Assembly (NCBI GenBank): GCA_963729115.1
Contig: CAVSMR010000011.1
Location: 682,001-746,000, forward strand
Direction of reading: 5' to 3'
Length of the DNA stretch: 64,000 bases
DNA from: Actinophytocola sp963729115
Lineage (GTDB): Bacteria > Actinomycetota > Actinomycetes > Mycobacteriales > Pseudonocardiaceae
Every line of letters begins with the position of its first letter. Within the stretch, counting starts at the first letter, position 1. The notes beneath the pieces were generated by a model. It searched no databases and was not told the DNA's origin. It saw nothing but the letters and a program-made list of their open reading frames with translations. This document shows positions 53,839 to 61,266 of the stretch, in pieces. The translations under genes were made by a program, and so were the position numbers.

Positions 53839-53945
53839 GGGCGGAACATGGGCATTTGCCTTGGCCTCAGAACGGCCTGGCCATTTCGTCGTTCATCTGA
53901 CGTCGAGACGAATTTGACCAATTCCTCGGCGCCTGCTGATTACCT

Positions 53946-55739
53946 TCAGGTGCGGACGTCGAGGTAGGCGGCGGCCTGGGTGCGGAACATGCGGGCGTAA
54001 TGGCCGTCGGCGGCGAGCAGGGTGTGGTGAGTACCGTTTTCGACAATGCGGCCGGAACCGAGAACGTAGATCCGGTCGGCGTGCCGGACGCTGGAGAAAC
54101 GGTGTGAGATCAGCAGCACGGTGCGGCCGGTGAACAGCTCGCGGATGCGGGCGAACAGGTCTGCCTCGGCCTCGGCGTCCAGGGACGCGGTGGGCTCGTC
54201 GAGGATGACCAGGGCCGAGTCGCGGTAGAACGCGCGGGCGATGGCGATCCGCTGCCACTGGCCGATGGACAGGTCGACTCCGGCACCGAACTCCCTGGTG
54301 AGCGGGGTGTCATAGCCGTCGGGCAAGTCCTCGATGAGAGCGTCGGCGTCGGCCATGCGGGCCGCGTGGCGGATCGTGCCGAGGTCGGGTGGCCGGTCCG
54401 TGCGGCCGAAGGCGATGTTGTCGGCGGCGCTGAACCGGTAGCGGCCGAAGTCCTGGAACACCACGGTGGCGGTGGCGCGCAGGTCTGCCGCCAAGGTGGG
54501 CTCGGGGTCGTCGAATGCGATCGCGCCGGTGTCGGGTGAGTACAGGCCGGCGAGCAGCTTGGCGAGGGTGGTCTTGCCGGATCCGTTCGGGCCGACCAGG
54601 GCGACGATCTCACCCTCGGCCAACTGGATCGAGACGTCATCGAGGGCCGGGTGGCGCTGGCCCGGGTAGCGGAACGTGACGCCGTCGACGGTCAGGCCGT
54701 GAAACCGGCGGGCCGGCGCGGCGGGTTCGCGGTGCGTCGCCGTGGTGACCTCGCGCAGGTCGAGTACCTGGTAGGTGGCCTGTGCGACACCGGCAAGGCC
54801 CAGGCCAAGGCCGCGCAGCTGGCTCGACAGGACCCATACCGCGACGCACACCGTGCCGGCGATGACCGCGTCCAGGGTTCCGCCGGCGACCAGCAGCGCG
54901 ACCGCACCGAAGATCAGGCCGATGATGAGGTGGCTCACCAGGGCGGCGACGATGTGCTGGCGTCGGTAGGTCCGGTTCATGTCGACGGTGCGGGCGAGCT
55001 TCTCAGTGATGCAGGCATCCCAGCGGCCCCGCAGCGGTACGTCGAGCCCGAAGGCCCGGACCTCGGCGGCGTGCGCGCGGCCGATGAGCAGGTCCTCGAG
55101 GTACAACCGCATCCGGTCGGTGCCGGCCAGGTGGTAGGTGGTGCGGTAGTTGAGCCAGTTGCCGGCACGGTTGGCACGCATCATCGGCACCAGCGCCACG
55201 AGGACCAGGGGGGCCAGCCACCACAGCAGGGTGGCGAACGCGGTCGCTACCGCCAGGGCGTTGAGCAGGGCCAACCCGACGCTGAGCAACGCCGACAGGA
55301 CCTGCGGCGCGGCCTGGCTCGCGGCGGCGAGCGCGCGCTGGATGCGATCGTGGAACTCGGGTTCCTCGAAGGTCCGCAGATCGGCGTGGACGGCCGCGTC
55401 GAGGACCTCGCCCGTCGCCGAGGCGGCGATGACCTGCATGAGCTCCCGGCGCAGGGGTTCCCCGACGATGCGCAGGATCAGCATGCCGGTGGTGGTCGCG
55501 GCCGCCACCCCGAAGACGATCAGCAGCCCGGTCCCGCCGAGGCCGGCGCCGCCGACGGTCGCGCGCACGCCACGACTGGCCGCCAGCACCAGGGTGAGGG
55601 TCAGGGCCGCGGTGAGCAGTTGGTGACCGACGAGGCGGCGAAGGCGCCGCCGGTCGGCACGCCAGGCGAGCCGGACCGCGAAGGACACACCGCGCCGGCG
55701 TTGCCGCAGGGTGGGTGGCCGGCGACCGATGCCCAGCAT
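53946..55739 (-). CDS. ABC exporter of the RiPP locus
   Basis: A 597-residue half-transporter with an N-terminal membrane domain of about six helices (residues 30-300) and a C-terminal ATPase. Walker A GPNGSGKTT, Q loop VFQDFGRYRFS, signature LSIGQWQRIA, Walker B LVILDEPTASLD and H loop ISHRFSS are complete. There is no peptidase C39 domain. Such exporters stand in many lanthipeptide and lasso loci and give export and self-immunity. It follows the frameshifted P450 by 7 bp, the last of a three-gene minus-strand unit divergent from the precursor gene. Confidence 0.88.
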   Translation of the reverse strand: MLGIGRRPPTLRQRRRGVSFAVRLAWRADRRRLRRLVGHQLLTAALTLTLVLAASRGVRATVGGAGLGGTGLLIVFGVAAATTTGMLILRIVGEPLRRELMQVIAASATGEVLDAAVHADLRTFEEPEFHDRIQRALAAASQAAPQVLSALLSVGLALLNALAVATAFATLLWWLAPLVLVALVPMMRANRAGNWLNYRTTYHLAGTDRMRLYLEDLLIGRAHAAEVRAFGLDVPLRGRWDACITEKLARTVDMNRTYRRQHIVAALVSHLIIGLIFGAVALLVAGGTLDAVIAGTVCVAVWVLSSQLRGLGLGLAGVAQATYQVLDLREVTTATHREPAAPARRFHGLTVDGVTFRYPGQRHPALDDVSIQLAEGEIVALVGPNGSGKTTLAKLLAGLYSPDTGAIAFDDPEPTLAADLRATATVVFQDFGRYRFSAADNIAFGRTDRPPDLGTIRHAARMADADALIEDLPDGYDTPLTREFGAGVDLSIGQWQRIAIARAFYRDSALVILDEPTASLDAEAEADLFARIRELFTGRTVLLISHRFSSVRHADRIYVLGSGRIVENGTHHTLLAADGHYARMFRTQAAAYLDVRT

Positions 55740-55746
55740 GCCGGTG

Positions 55747-57002
55747 CTAGCCCGCGCCGTGCAGCGTCATCGGGAGCCGGGCCGGACCCCGGATGACGAT
55801 GTTGGGCTTGTACTCGGGCCCGCCCGAGCCGAGCTCGATCCGCGACACCCGCCGGATCAGGCCGGTCAGCAGCGCCTCCAGCTCCATGCGGGCGAGCACG
55901 GCGCCGAGGCAGAAGTGGACGCCGTGCCCGAACGCGAGATGCGGACGGACCGGTGGGCTGTCGTGGCTTCTGGCGAGGTCGAGGCGATCGGGATCGGGAA
56001 AGACGGCCGGGTCGCGGTTGGCGGCCGCGATCACGGCGAGCACGGGTGTCCCGGCCGGGATCGGATGACCGTTCCAGGTGGTGTCGGCCATGGCGAAGCG
56101 GGTCGTCATCTGCACCGGACCGTCGTAGCGCAGCAGTTCCTCGGCCGCGGCGGGCACCGCCGCGGGGTTGGCACGCAGCCAGGCGAACTGGTCCGGGTTG
56201 CGGGCCAGCGCCAGCAGCACGTTGGCCACCAGGTTGCTGGACGTCTCCTGACCGGCCAGCAACACCAGCACGCCGGTGGCCACCAGCTCGTCCTCGGTGG
56301 CACCGCTGCCGGCGTCCGGGTCCGCGCCGGCCGACACGATGTGGCTGAGCAGATCCGCTCCGGTGGTGCGTCGCCGGTCGCGGATCAATCCGGCCAGGTA
56401 GCCGAAGACGGTGTCGCGGTCGCGCGCTATCCGCAGGTTCTCGCCGGCTGTGAGCGACCCGGGGGGTCGACGGCGCGGGACAGCATCGCCAGCGACCCGA
56501 GCAGGCCGACCCGGTCGGCGCGGGGGATTCCGATCAGCTCGCAGATGATCCGGTACGGCAGCGGAACCGCCAGCGCCGCGACGATGTCGCTCTCGCCGGC
56601 GGCGACCACCCGGTCGAGGTGGGCGCCGGTGAGCTCGCTGATCCGGCCGCGTAGCCGTTCCAGGGACCGGCCGGTGAACTGCCTGCTGATCCGGCCGCGC
56701 GAGCGGGTGTGGTCCGGCGGGTTCATCCGCAGGAACATGCTCTCCCAGATCCGGGCGGAGGGCGAGGCATCCGGCGGCAGCGTCAACCGCGGGCAGCGCA
56801 GCCGCGGATCGCGCAGCAACGCGGTGCAGGCGGCGTAGCTGGTCGCCAGCATCGTGCCCGCGGCGGTCCGCACGAGTCCGTCCGCACCGCGCGCGCGGTG
56901 GTAGTGCGCGTGCGGATCGGTGAGGAAGTCCGCCGCGAACGGGTCGAAGCCGAAGGCCGCGGTGGCGATCATGCCGGGCGAGGGTGTGTCGGCGGTGCTC
57001 AT
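55747..57002 (-). pseudogene. Cytochrome P450 of the RiPP locus, with a one-base frameshift
   Basis: The first frame runs from ATG 57002 (MSTADTPSPGMIATAAFGFD) through FLRMNPPDHTRSRG to AVDPPG. At a C/G run near 56455-56466 one base is missing and the protein resumes as SLTAGENLRIARDRDTV. The second part holds the I helix LLAGQETSSN, EELLR and the heme loop FGHGVHFCLG. All P450 motifs are otherwise intact, so a homopolymer sequencing error is quite possible. Its start overlaps the GNAT stop (ATGA). It probably hydroxylates or cross-links the peptide or its acyl part. Confidence 0.8.
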
Positions 57003-57565
57003 CGCCGGTAGTCCGCGACGTTCAGCACCAGGGTCTCCGACCGCGGACGGCCCGGCAGGAGGGAGTGCTCGCCCAGCGAGTGGGCGCCGACGGCGTGGAA
57101 CATCCTGGCCGCGATGGTGCCGGCCTGGACCTCGAAGGTGATCCGTTCCGCCCGCGCCCGCTGCACGGTGTCGATCGCGGTGTCCAGGATGCGGCGGCCG
57201 ATCCTGGACGGGCGCCAGCGGGGTGTCACCGCGGTCAGGGCGAAGTTGTAGGTCCGCGAACCGGTTTCGGCGGTGAACCCCGGCGGGAGTGGTGTCTCCA
57301 CGCGATCCCACCACCTCGTGCGGGTGGACAGCGGCACGCCATAGGTGAACCCGATCAGCTCGTCCCCGGCCGAGGCGGTGACCAGCACCAACCCTCGGTC
57401 GTGGCGGATGTAGTGATCGAAGGAGGTGGTGACCCCCAGGCGGACCGAGCTGGCCGGAAGCCCGTAGGGCGGCTCGGCGAACACCGCCGCGGCGAGGTCG
57501 GCGACCGCGGCACACCACGGACGCGCCGCCGCGCCCCACTGGACTTGGAGATGGGTCTGCTCCAT
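56999..57565 (-). CDS. GNAT-family acyltransferase of the RiPP locus
   Basis: A 188-residue GNAT protein with beta4/alpha3-like TYNFALTAVTPRWRPSRIGR (R-x-x-x-x-G-R CoA loop) and ARMFHAVGAHSLGEHSLL. It opens the minus-strand arm, divergent from the precursor gene. In lasso loci such enzymes acetylate lysine (albusnodin), and in goadvionin-type systems they join a fatty chain to a RiPP. Either is possible here. It overlaps the P450 start by 4 bp. Confidence 0.8.
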   Translation of the reverse strand: MEQTHLQVQWGAAARPWCAAVADLAAAVFAEPPYGLPASSVRLGVTTSFDHYIRHDRGLVLVTASAGDELIGFTYGVPLSTRTRWWDRVETPLPPGFTAETGSRTYNFALTAVTPRWRPSRIGRRILDTAIDTVQRARAERITFEVQAGTIAARMFHAVGAHSLGEHSLLPGRPRSETLVLNVADYRR

Positions 57566-57860
57566 GGCGTCCTCACAATTGTTTCCGAAGCACGAGCAGC
57601 GCTACGGATCGTAGCCCTCGGCCGCCCACCACGGCTACATTTCCGCCCGAATTCTCAGCATTTTGGCCCGCGAGTCCGGGAAGAAACACACAAACCAGAT
57701 GGGCAAAATAAACGGTTCGAGTGCTGTTTATGATCGTCCATTTAGGACCTATATATGCCCGTCTAACTTCTGGCTATTTCCAAATCGCGATACGGCGCCT
57801 AGGATCACATTTTGGAGGGGTGGAGACATGGCCGCGGGGTGCCAATGAGAGGAGTCGGCA
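57566..57860. promoter_or_regulatory. AT-rich divergent promoter region of the RiPP locus
   Basis: About 295 bp, clearly richer in A+T than its neighbours, between the GNAT gene (minus) and the precursor gene (plus). A possible -10 TAGGAT (57797) with -35 TTTCCA 17 bp before it faces the precursor. GAGAGGAG at 57847 is the precursor's ribosome site. A six-codon frame MAAGCQ (57829) ends just before that site. It does not contain the 7-5-7 repeat. Confidence 0.5.
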
Positions 57861-58097
57861 ATGACCGTTTCACTGAGTACCAGACTGGCCTCGGGCGCGC
57901 TGCGGCAGCACGTGCTTCCCGCTGCCGTGCCGTTGCGGGAGATGAAGGAATGCTTATTTGGCGTTGAAGCGTGCACCGGAGAGGCCTGCGCGAACGACGA
58001 GTGCCACGACTGCTGCGTCGTCCGCAACGGCAGTCAGTGCGGGGACACGTGCACCGTCGTGCTCGGGCTCAGCGTGTGCCTCTGCCTCGGCCTCTGA
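57861..58097 (+). CDS. Cysteine-rich RiPP precursor peptide
   Basis: A 78-residue peptide. Residues 1-30 are leader-like (MTVSLSTRLASGALRQHVLP, then AAVPLREMKE) with H-x-x-P at 17-20, possibly standing for the Y-x-x-P recognition motif of lasso leaders. Residues 31-78 hold ten Cys (31, 38, 43, 48, 51, 52, 60, 64, 73, 75), several acidic residues and a hydrophobic end VVLGLSVCLCLGL. Ordinary lasso cores are 15-25 residues with Thr at -2; none fits well. A ring from Gly34 to Glu41 (1 to 8) is geometrically possible. Strong ribosome site. Position before B2, C and B1 homologues argues it is their substrate. Confidence 0.75.
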   Translation: MTVSLSTRLASGALRQHVLPAAVPLREMKECLFGVEACTGEACANDECHDCCVVRNGSQCGDTCTVVLGLSVCLCLGL

Positions 58098-58109
58098 GCC
58101 GCGGGGATC

Positions 58110-58526
58110 GTGGCACCCGCCAGGTGGCGCCGGCCGGCACTGCGGGCCGCGGTCGCGGGCGGCCGGTTCGTGCGGCGCAGCCGTGGGCCCGGCCCGGGTG
58201 ACCCCTATCGGGTTGCCTGGGACCAGCTGCCCACGACCGCGCCGGACCGGACGCCGAAGCCCGCGGAGGTAGAACGGCTGGTCGCCCGGTTGCGGTTGTG
58301 GCAGCGGCTGCTGCTCGGTTTCCTCGACCCGATCGAGGACTCGCTGTACCTGGTCGCGGCCTTGCGCGCGCTCGGCGTCAACGCGTCGTGGCGGCTCGGC
58401 CGGGAGCTCGCGCCGGACGGCGACGCCGGTTACCTGCCCTGGGTGGACTGGGGCGGCGCGGTCATCAGCACCTCGGTGCCGGTGCGCGAGCAGTGCGTCG
58501 AGGTGTTCGCCGCACCGTCCACATAG
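58110..58526 (+). CDS. Lasso B2-like protein without the catalytic Cys/His
   Basis: A 138-residue protein of the transglutaminase-like leader-peptidase type (lasso B2). The helix LDPIEDSLYLVAALRALGVN (residues 72-91) matches the family's CLxRSLxLxxLLRRxG segment, but Pro74 takes the place of Cys. The A-H-A-W box is Y-L-P-W (108-111), with no His. So the protease triad seems lost. GTG start at 58110. It may act as a binding scaffold, or another enzyme (the S9 peptidase) may cut the leader. Confidence 0.7.
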   Translation: MAPARWRRPALRAAVAGGRFVRRSRGPGPGDPYRVAWDQLPTTAPDRTPKPAEVERLVARLRLWQRLLLGFLDPIEDSLYLVAALRALGVNASWRLGRELAPDGDAGYLPWVDWGGAVISTSVPVREQCVEVFAAPST

Positions 58527-58544
58527 TCCAGAAGGGCGACGCTA

Positions 58545-60051
58545 ATGAGCGTGCGAGGCATGGCCACGGTTGCCGCCGGCCGGGTGTCCGAAATGGAGTC
58601 CGGGACACTCGACGAGGCCACCGGTGCGCGGATCACCCGCGGCGCGGGATCGTTCGCGTTGACCCGGGTTCGGCCCGCCGCCCGCACGATCTACTACACG
58701 CTCGGACCGGGCCGCCTCGACTACGGCGACGATCTCGCCACCGTGGCCGGCGGGCCGGTCCGCGCACGTGCCCGCGACGAGATCCTGCTCTCGCTGATCC
58801 ACGGCGTTCCCCTCCCGCCCGACGCCACCCACGTGCCCGGGGTCCACCGGCTCGCGCTCGGCACCACGGTGCGCGTCGAGGGCGCGGGCATCACGGTGGA
58901 CCCGGCCCGGACCGCCCCCGCGCGGACCGCGCGGAAGCCGGCGCGGCGGAGCGGGGACCGGATCGCCGACGCGGTGGCCGAACGGCTGCCGGCCGGCGAC
59001 CTGGCGATCGGCTACAGCGGTGGCCTGGCCTCGGCGTTTCTGGCGGTCTGCGCGGGCCGGACCGGGCCGGAACCGCGGCTGCTGCACCAGCCGCTCGCCG
59101 CGCCGCTGCCGCGGCCGGTGCCCTCCATTCCCACCGGCTCGCTCGAGGTGGCGCGCACCGATCTCGCCGATCTGGTGCTCGGTCACCAGATCACCGGTCG
59201 CGAGCTGCTGCCGCCGCTGCCGGACGTCTACTTCCCGGCCCGTGCCCTCGCCGCGGCGTACCGGAACCTGGTGCTGGGCGGCCTGTTCGAAGACCTGTTC
59301 GCCACCACCCTGCTGGCCCGCACCGGCGGCCGGGCCGGTGCCAGGCTGCTGACCTGCGAACCGTTCCACGGTAGCGGCCGGCTGCGGGGCCTGGCCGCCG
59401 CGCGCCGGCGGCTCGACGACGGTGAGCCGCTGGCCCGCGAAGCCGGCGCCGGCCACGTGGATGAGGCCACTCCGCACCCGCGCGCGGCCACCGGCTGGCT
59501 CCCCGGGCTCACCCCCACCGCTCTGCTGTTGCTGATCAACGCCAGCAAGGCCACCCCGAGCCTGTGGCGGGAGCACCTGGCCGCCGCCGACCCGACGACG
59601 GCCGCACTGGAGCACGGGCATCGAGTCGCGCGGGCTCGGGTGGATAGCCGACGAGGTCACACCCTCCGGCCGCCCCCGGCCCGTCCTGCCCGCCCTGGAG
59701 CCGGCGGTGGCCGCGACCGCCGCGCGGTTGCGCCCGGCCGATCTCGCCGGCCTCGCCGGCGGCCGGTTCCGCAACCAGCTGCCGCTGCGGCTGGCCGTCG
59801 AACGGTCCGGCGTCGGCGCGGTCGGTGAAGCGGCGACGGAGTTCCGAGCTCGGCTGCTAGCCATGATCTGCCTGCACCGAGCCCGCCGCTGCTTCGCCGA
59901 CGAGCTGCACGCCGGCTCGGCACTGGCCGACCGCGGCCTGATCGACCCGGCGGTGACCGTGGCCGTGCTGCGCCACGACACCGCGTGGCAGACCTGCGCG
60001 CTGCCGCTGCTACGGATGATCTGGATCGACCGATGGCTGAGGGCACCATGA
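58545..60051 (+). pseudogene. Asparagine-synthetase-like lasso cyclase homologue, frameshifted
   Basis: The protein reads in one frame from ATG 58545 to about 59615, then after one extra base (near 59617) in another frame through GLGWIADEVTPSGRPRP to TGA 60051; about 502 residues if joined. It has the C-terminal half of a class II glutaminase-like domain, then the ATP-pyrophosphatase domain with GYSGGLASAF (residues 156-165). SGGLAS replaces SGG(L/I)DS, so the conserved Asp is Ala162. The later G-rich acidic motif is reduced to VLGGLFEDLF. Lasso C proteins adenylate the ring Asp/Glu; this one may be inactive or altered. The end overlaps the next gene (ATGA). Confidence 0.75.
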
Positions 60052-60251
60052 CCGTCAGGCTCGCCGCGGACGTGCGGCTGACCCGCCTGCCGTTCGGGGG
60101 TGGGGTCCTCGTCAACGGCCGGACCCTGGAGATCACCGAGCTGGACGGCATCGAGACCGCGGCACTGGTCGACCTACTCGCCGGCCGGCCTCCGGACGGC
60201 GCCCTGGCCGAACGCCTGACCGGCGAGGGCTGGCTCAGCCGGGTGACGTGA
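60048..60251 (+). CDS. PqqD-like RiPP recognition element (lasso B1 type)
   Basis: A 67-residue protein: three-stranded winged start (ADVRLTRLPFGGGVLVNGRT) and helical end (TAALVDLLAGRPPDGALAER). This is the PqqD/B1 fold that binds leader peptides and delivers them to the processing enzymes. It starts within the stop of the cyclase homologue. All expected parts are present, so leader recognition is likely preserved even though the enzymes are altered. Confidence 0.8.
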   Translation: MTVRLAADVRLTRLPFGGGVLVNGRTLEITELDGIETAALVDLLAGRPPDGALAERLTGEGWLSRVT

Positions 60252-60262
60252 GGAGGCGTGCC

Positions 60263-60481
60263 ATGCCGATGATCGACCAAATAGCAGCAACTGGACTCGC
60301 GGCACCGGCGGGCCGCTGGCCGCCGATGGACTGTCCAAACAGGCCACTGGTCCTTGCAGCGACCAGGCCAGCGGCAATAGCCGGCCCACCAGTCCCCGCC
60401 AGACTGTCCAAACAGGCCGATCCCGACCAGCACCCGACCGAAAATCAGGCCCTCCAAGGCTGCCTCGCCCCGATGACGTGA
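60263..60481 (+). repeat. Decayed duplications of the 5' end of the MauE-like gene
   Basis: About 95 bp from 60246 (ribosome site AGGAGG, then atgccgatgatcgaccaaat) repeat the start of the gene at 60493 (atgccgatcatcgaccaaat). A third, shorter copy with the shared piece actgtccaaacaggcc lies around 60385-60420. The frame here (72 codons) ends at 60481 and codes for nothing that I recognise. Confidence 0.65.
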
Positions 60482-60492
60482 GGAGGAACGCC

Positions 60493-61266
60493 ATGCCGAT
60501 CATCGACCAAATAGGGCTCGCGGCGCTGGCCGGCCCGCTGGCCGCCGGTGGGCTGTCCAAGCTGGCCGTCGGGCCCGGTCGGGTGGCCTGGCCGATTCGC
60601 ACCGGACCGTTGCGTGCTCCGCGTGGGCCGCGGGTCGTCGGCGTCGCCGAGACCGTGGCTGCCGTCGTGGTCTGTCTGGCGCCCGCGCGCGTCGGGGCCA
60701 TCGCCGCGACGGTTGCCTACCTGGCGCTGGCCCTGGCCGCCTGGCGCTACCGCGGCCGGCCGTGTGGTTGCTTCGGCACCGCCAAGCTCGCCGCGCTCAC
60801 CACCACGCACGCCGTGCTCAACACGGCCGCGGCGGGCGTCGCGGCGGCCCTGGTGCTCACCGCGGCGGGGCGGCTGCCGGTGCCGCAGCCGGTCGCCGTC
60901 GCGACGGTGACCGCGCTGGTCACGCTCGCGCTGGTGGCCAACGGCGGGCGCCGGCCCGCCCCGGCGAAACCCTGCCACGCGCCGATCGGCGGCGTGCGGG
61001 TGTACGTCACGGACGCCTGCCCAGCCTGTACCGCGCTCCTGCAACTGCTCCGCACCATCGAACCGGCCCGGCGCGACCGGGTGATCATCGAGCGGCTGAC
61101 GGAGGACTCGCCCGGTCCGGACCCGGAGCGGCGCCGCCAGGTTCCCTCCGCCGTGCCGCTGTCGGCCGGTGGGCAGCCGGTCTGCGACGAGGCCATCGGC
61201 CTGCCCGCGGTGCACGACGTGATCACCCGCATCACCATCCCGGCCGGGACCTCCCCCGCTCCGTGA
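60493..61266 (+). CDS. MauE/DoxX-like redox membrane protein fused to a thioredoxin-like domain
   Basis: A 257-residue protein. Residues 1-160 are a MauE-type membrane domain of four or five helices with the redox motif RPCGCFGTAK (about residues 90-100). Residues 165-257 are thioredoxin-like with TDACPACTALL. Such proteins pass electrons across the membrane to form or reshuffle disulfides. Beside a ten-Cys precursor, a role in making or breaking its disulfides is the natural inference. AGGAGG ribosome site; the end overlaps the peptidase start by 1 bp (TGATG). Confidence 0.75.
   Translation: MPIIDQIGLAALAGPLAAGGLSKLAVGPGRVAWPIRTGPLRAPRGPRVVGVAETVAAVVVCLAPARVGAIAATVAYLALALAAWRYRGRPCGCFGTAKLAALTTTHAVLNTAAAGVAAALVLTAAGRLPVPQPVAVATVTALVTLALVANGGRRPAPAKPCHAPIGGVRVYVTDACPACTALLQLLRTIEPARRDRVIIERLTEDSPGPDPERRRQVPSAVPLSAGGQPVCDEAIGLPAVHDVITRITIPAGTSPAP

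Noticed and set aside
60263..60481. A second small precursor peptide before the MauE-like gene
   Set aside because: The DNA is a decayed copy of the MauE gene start; the frame gives a Pro-rich product without leader or core features.
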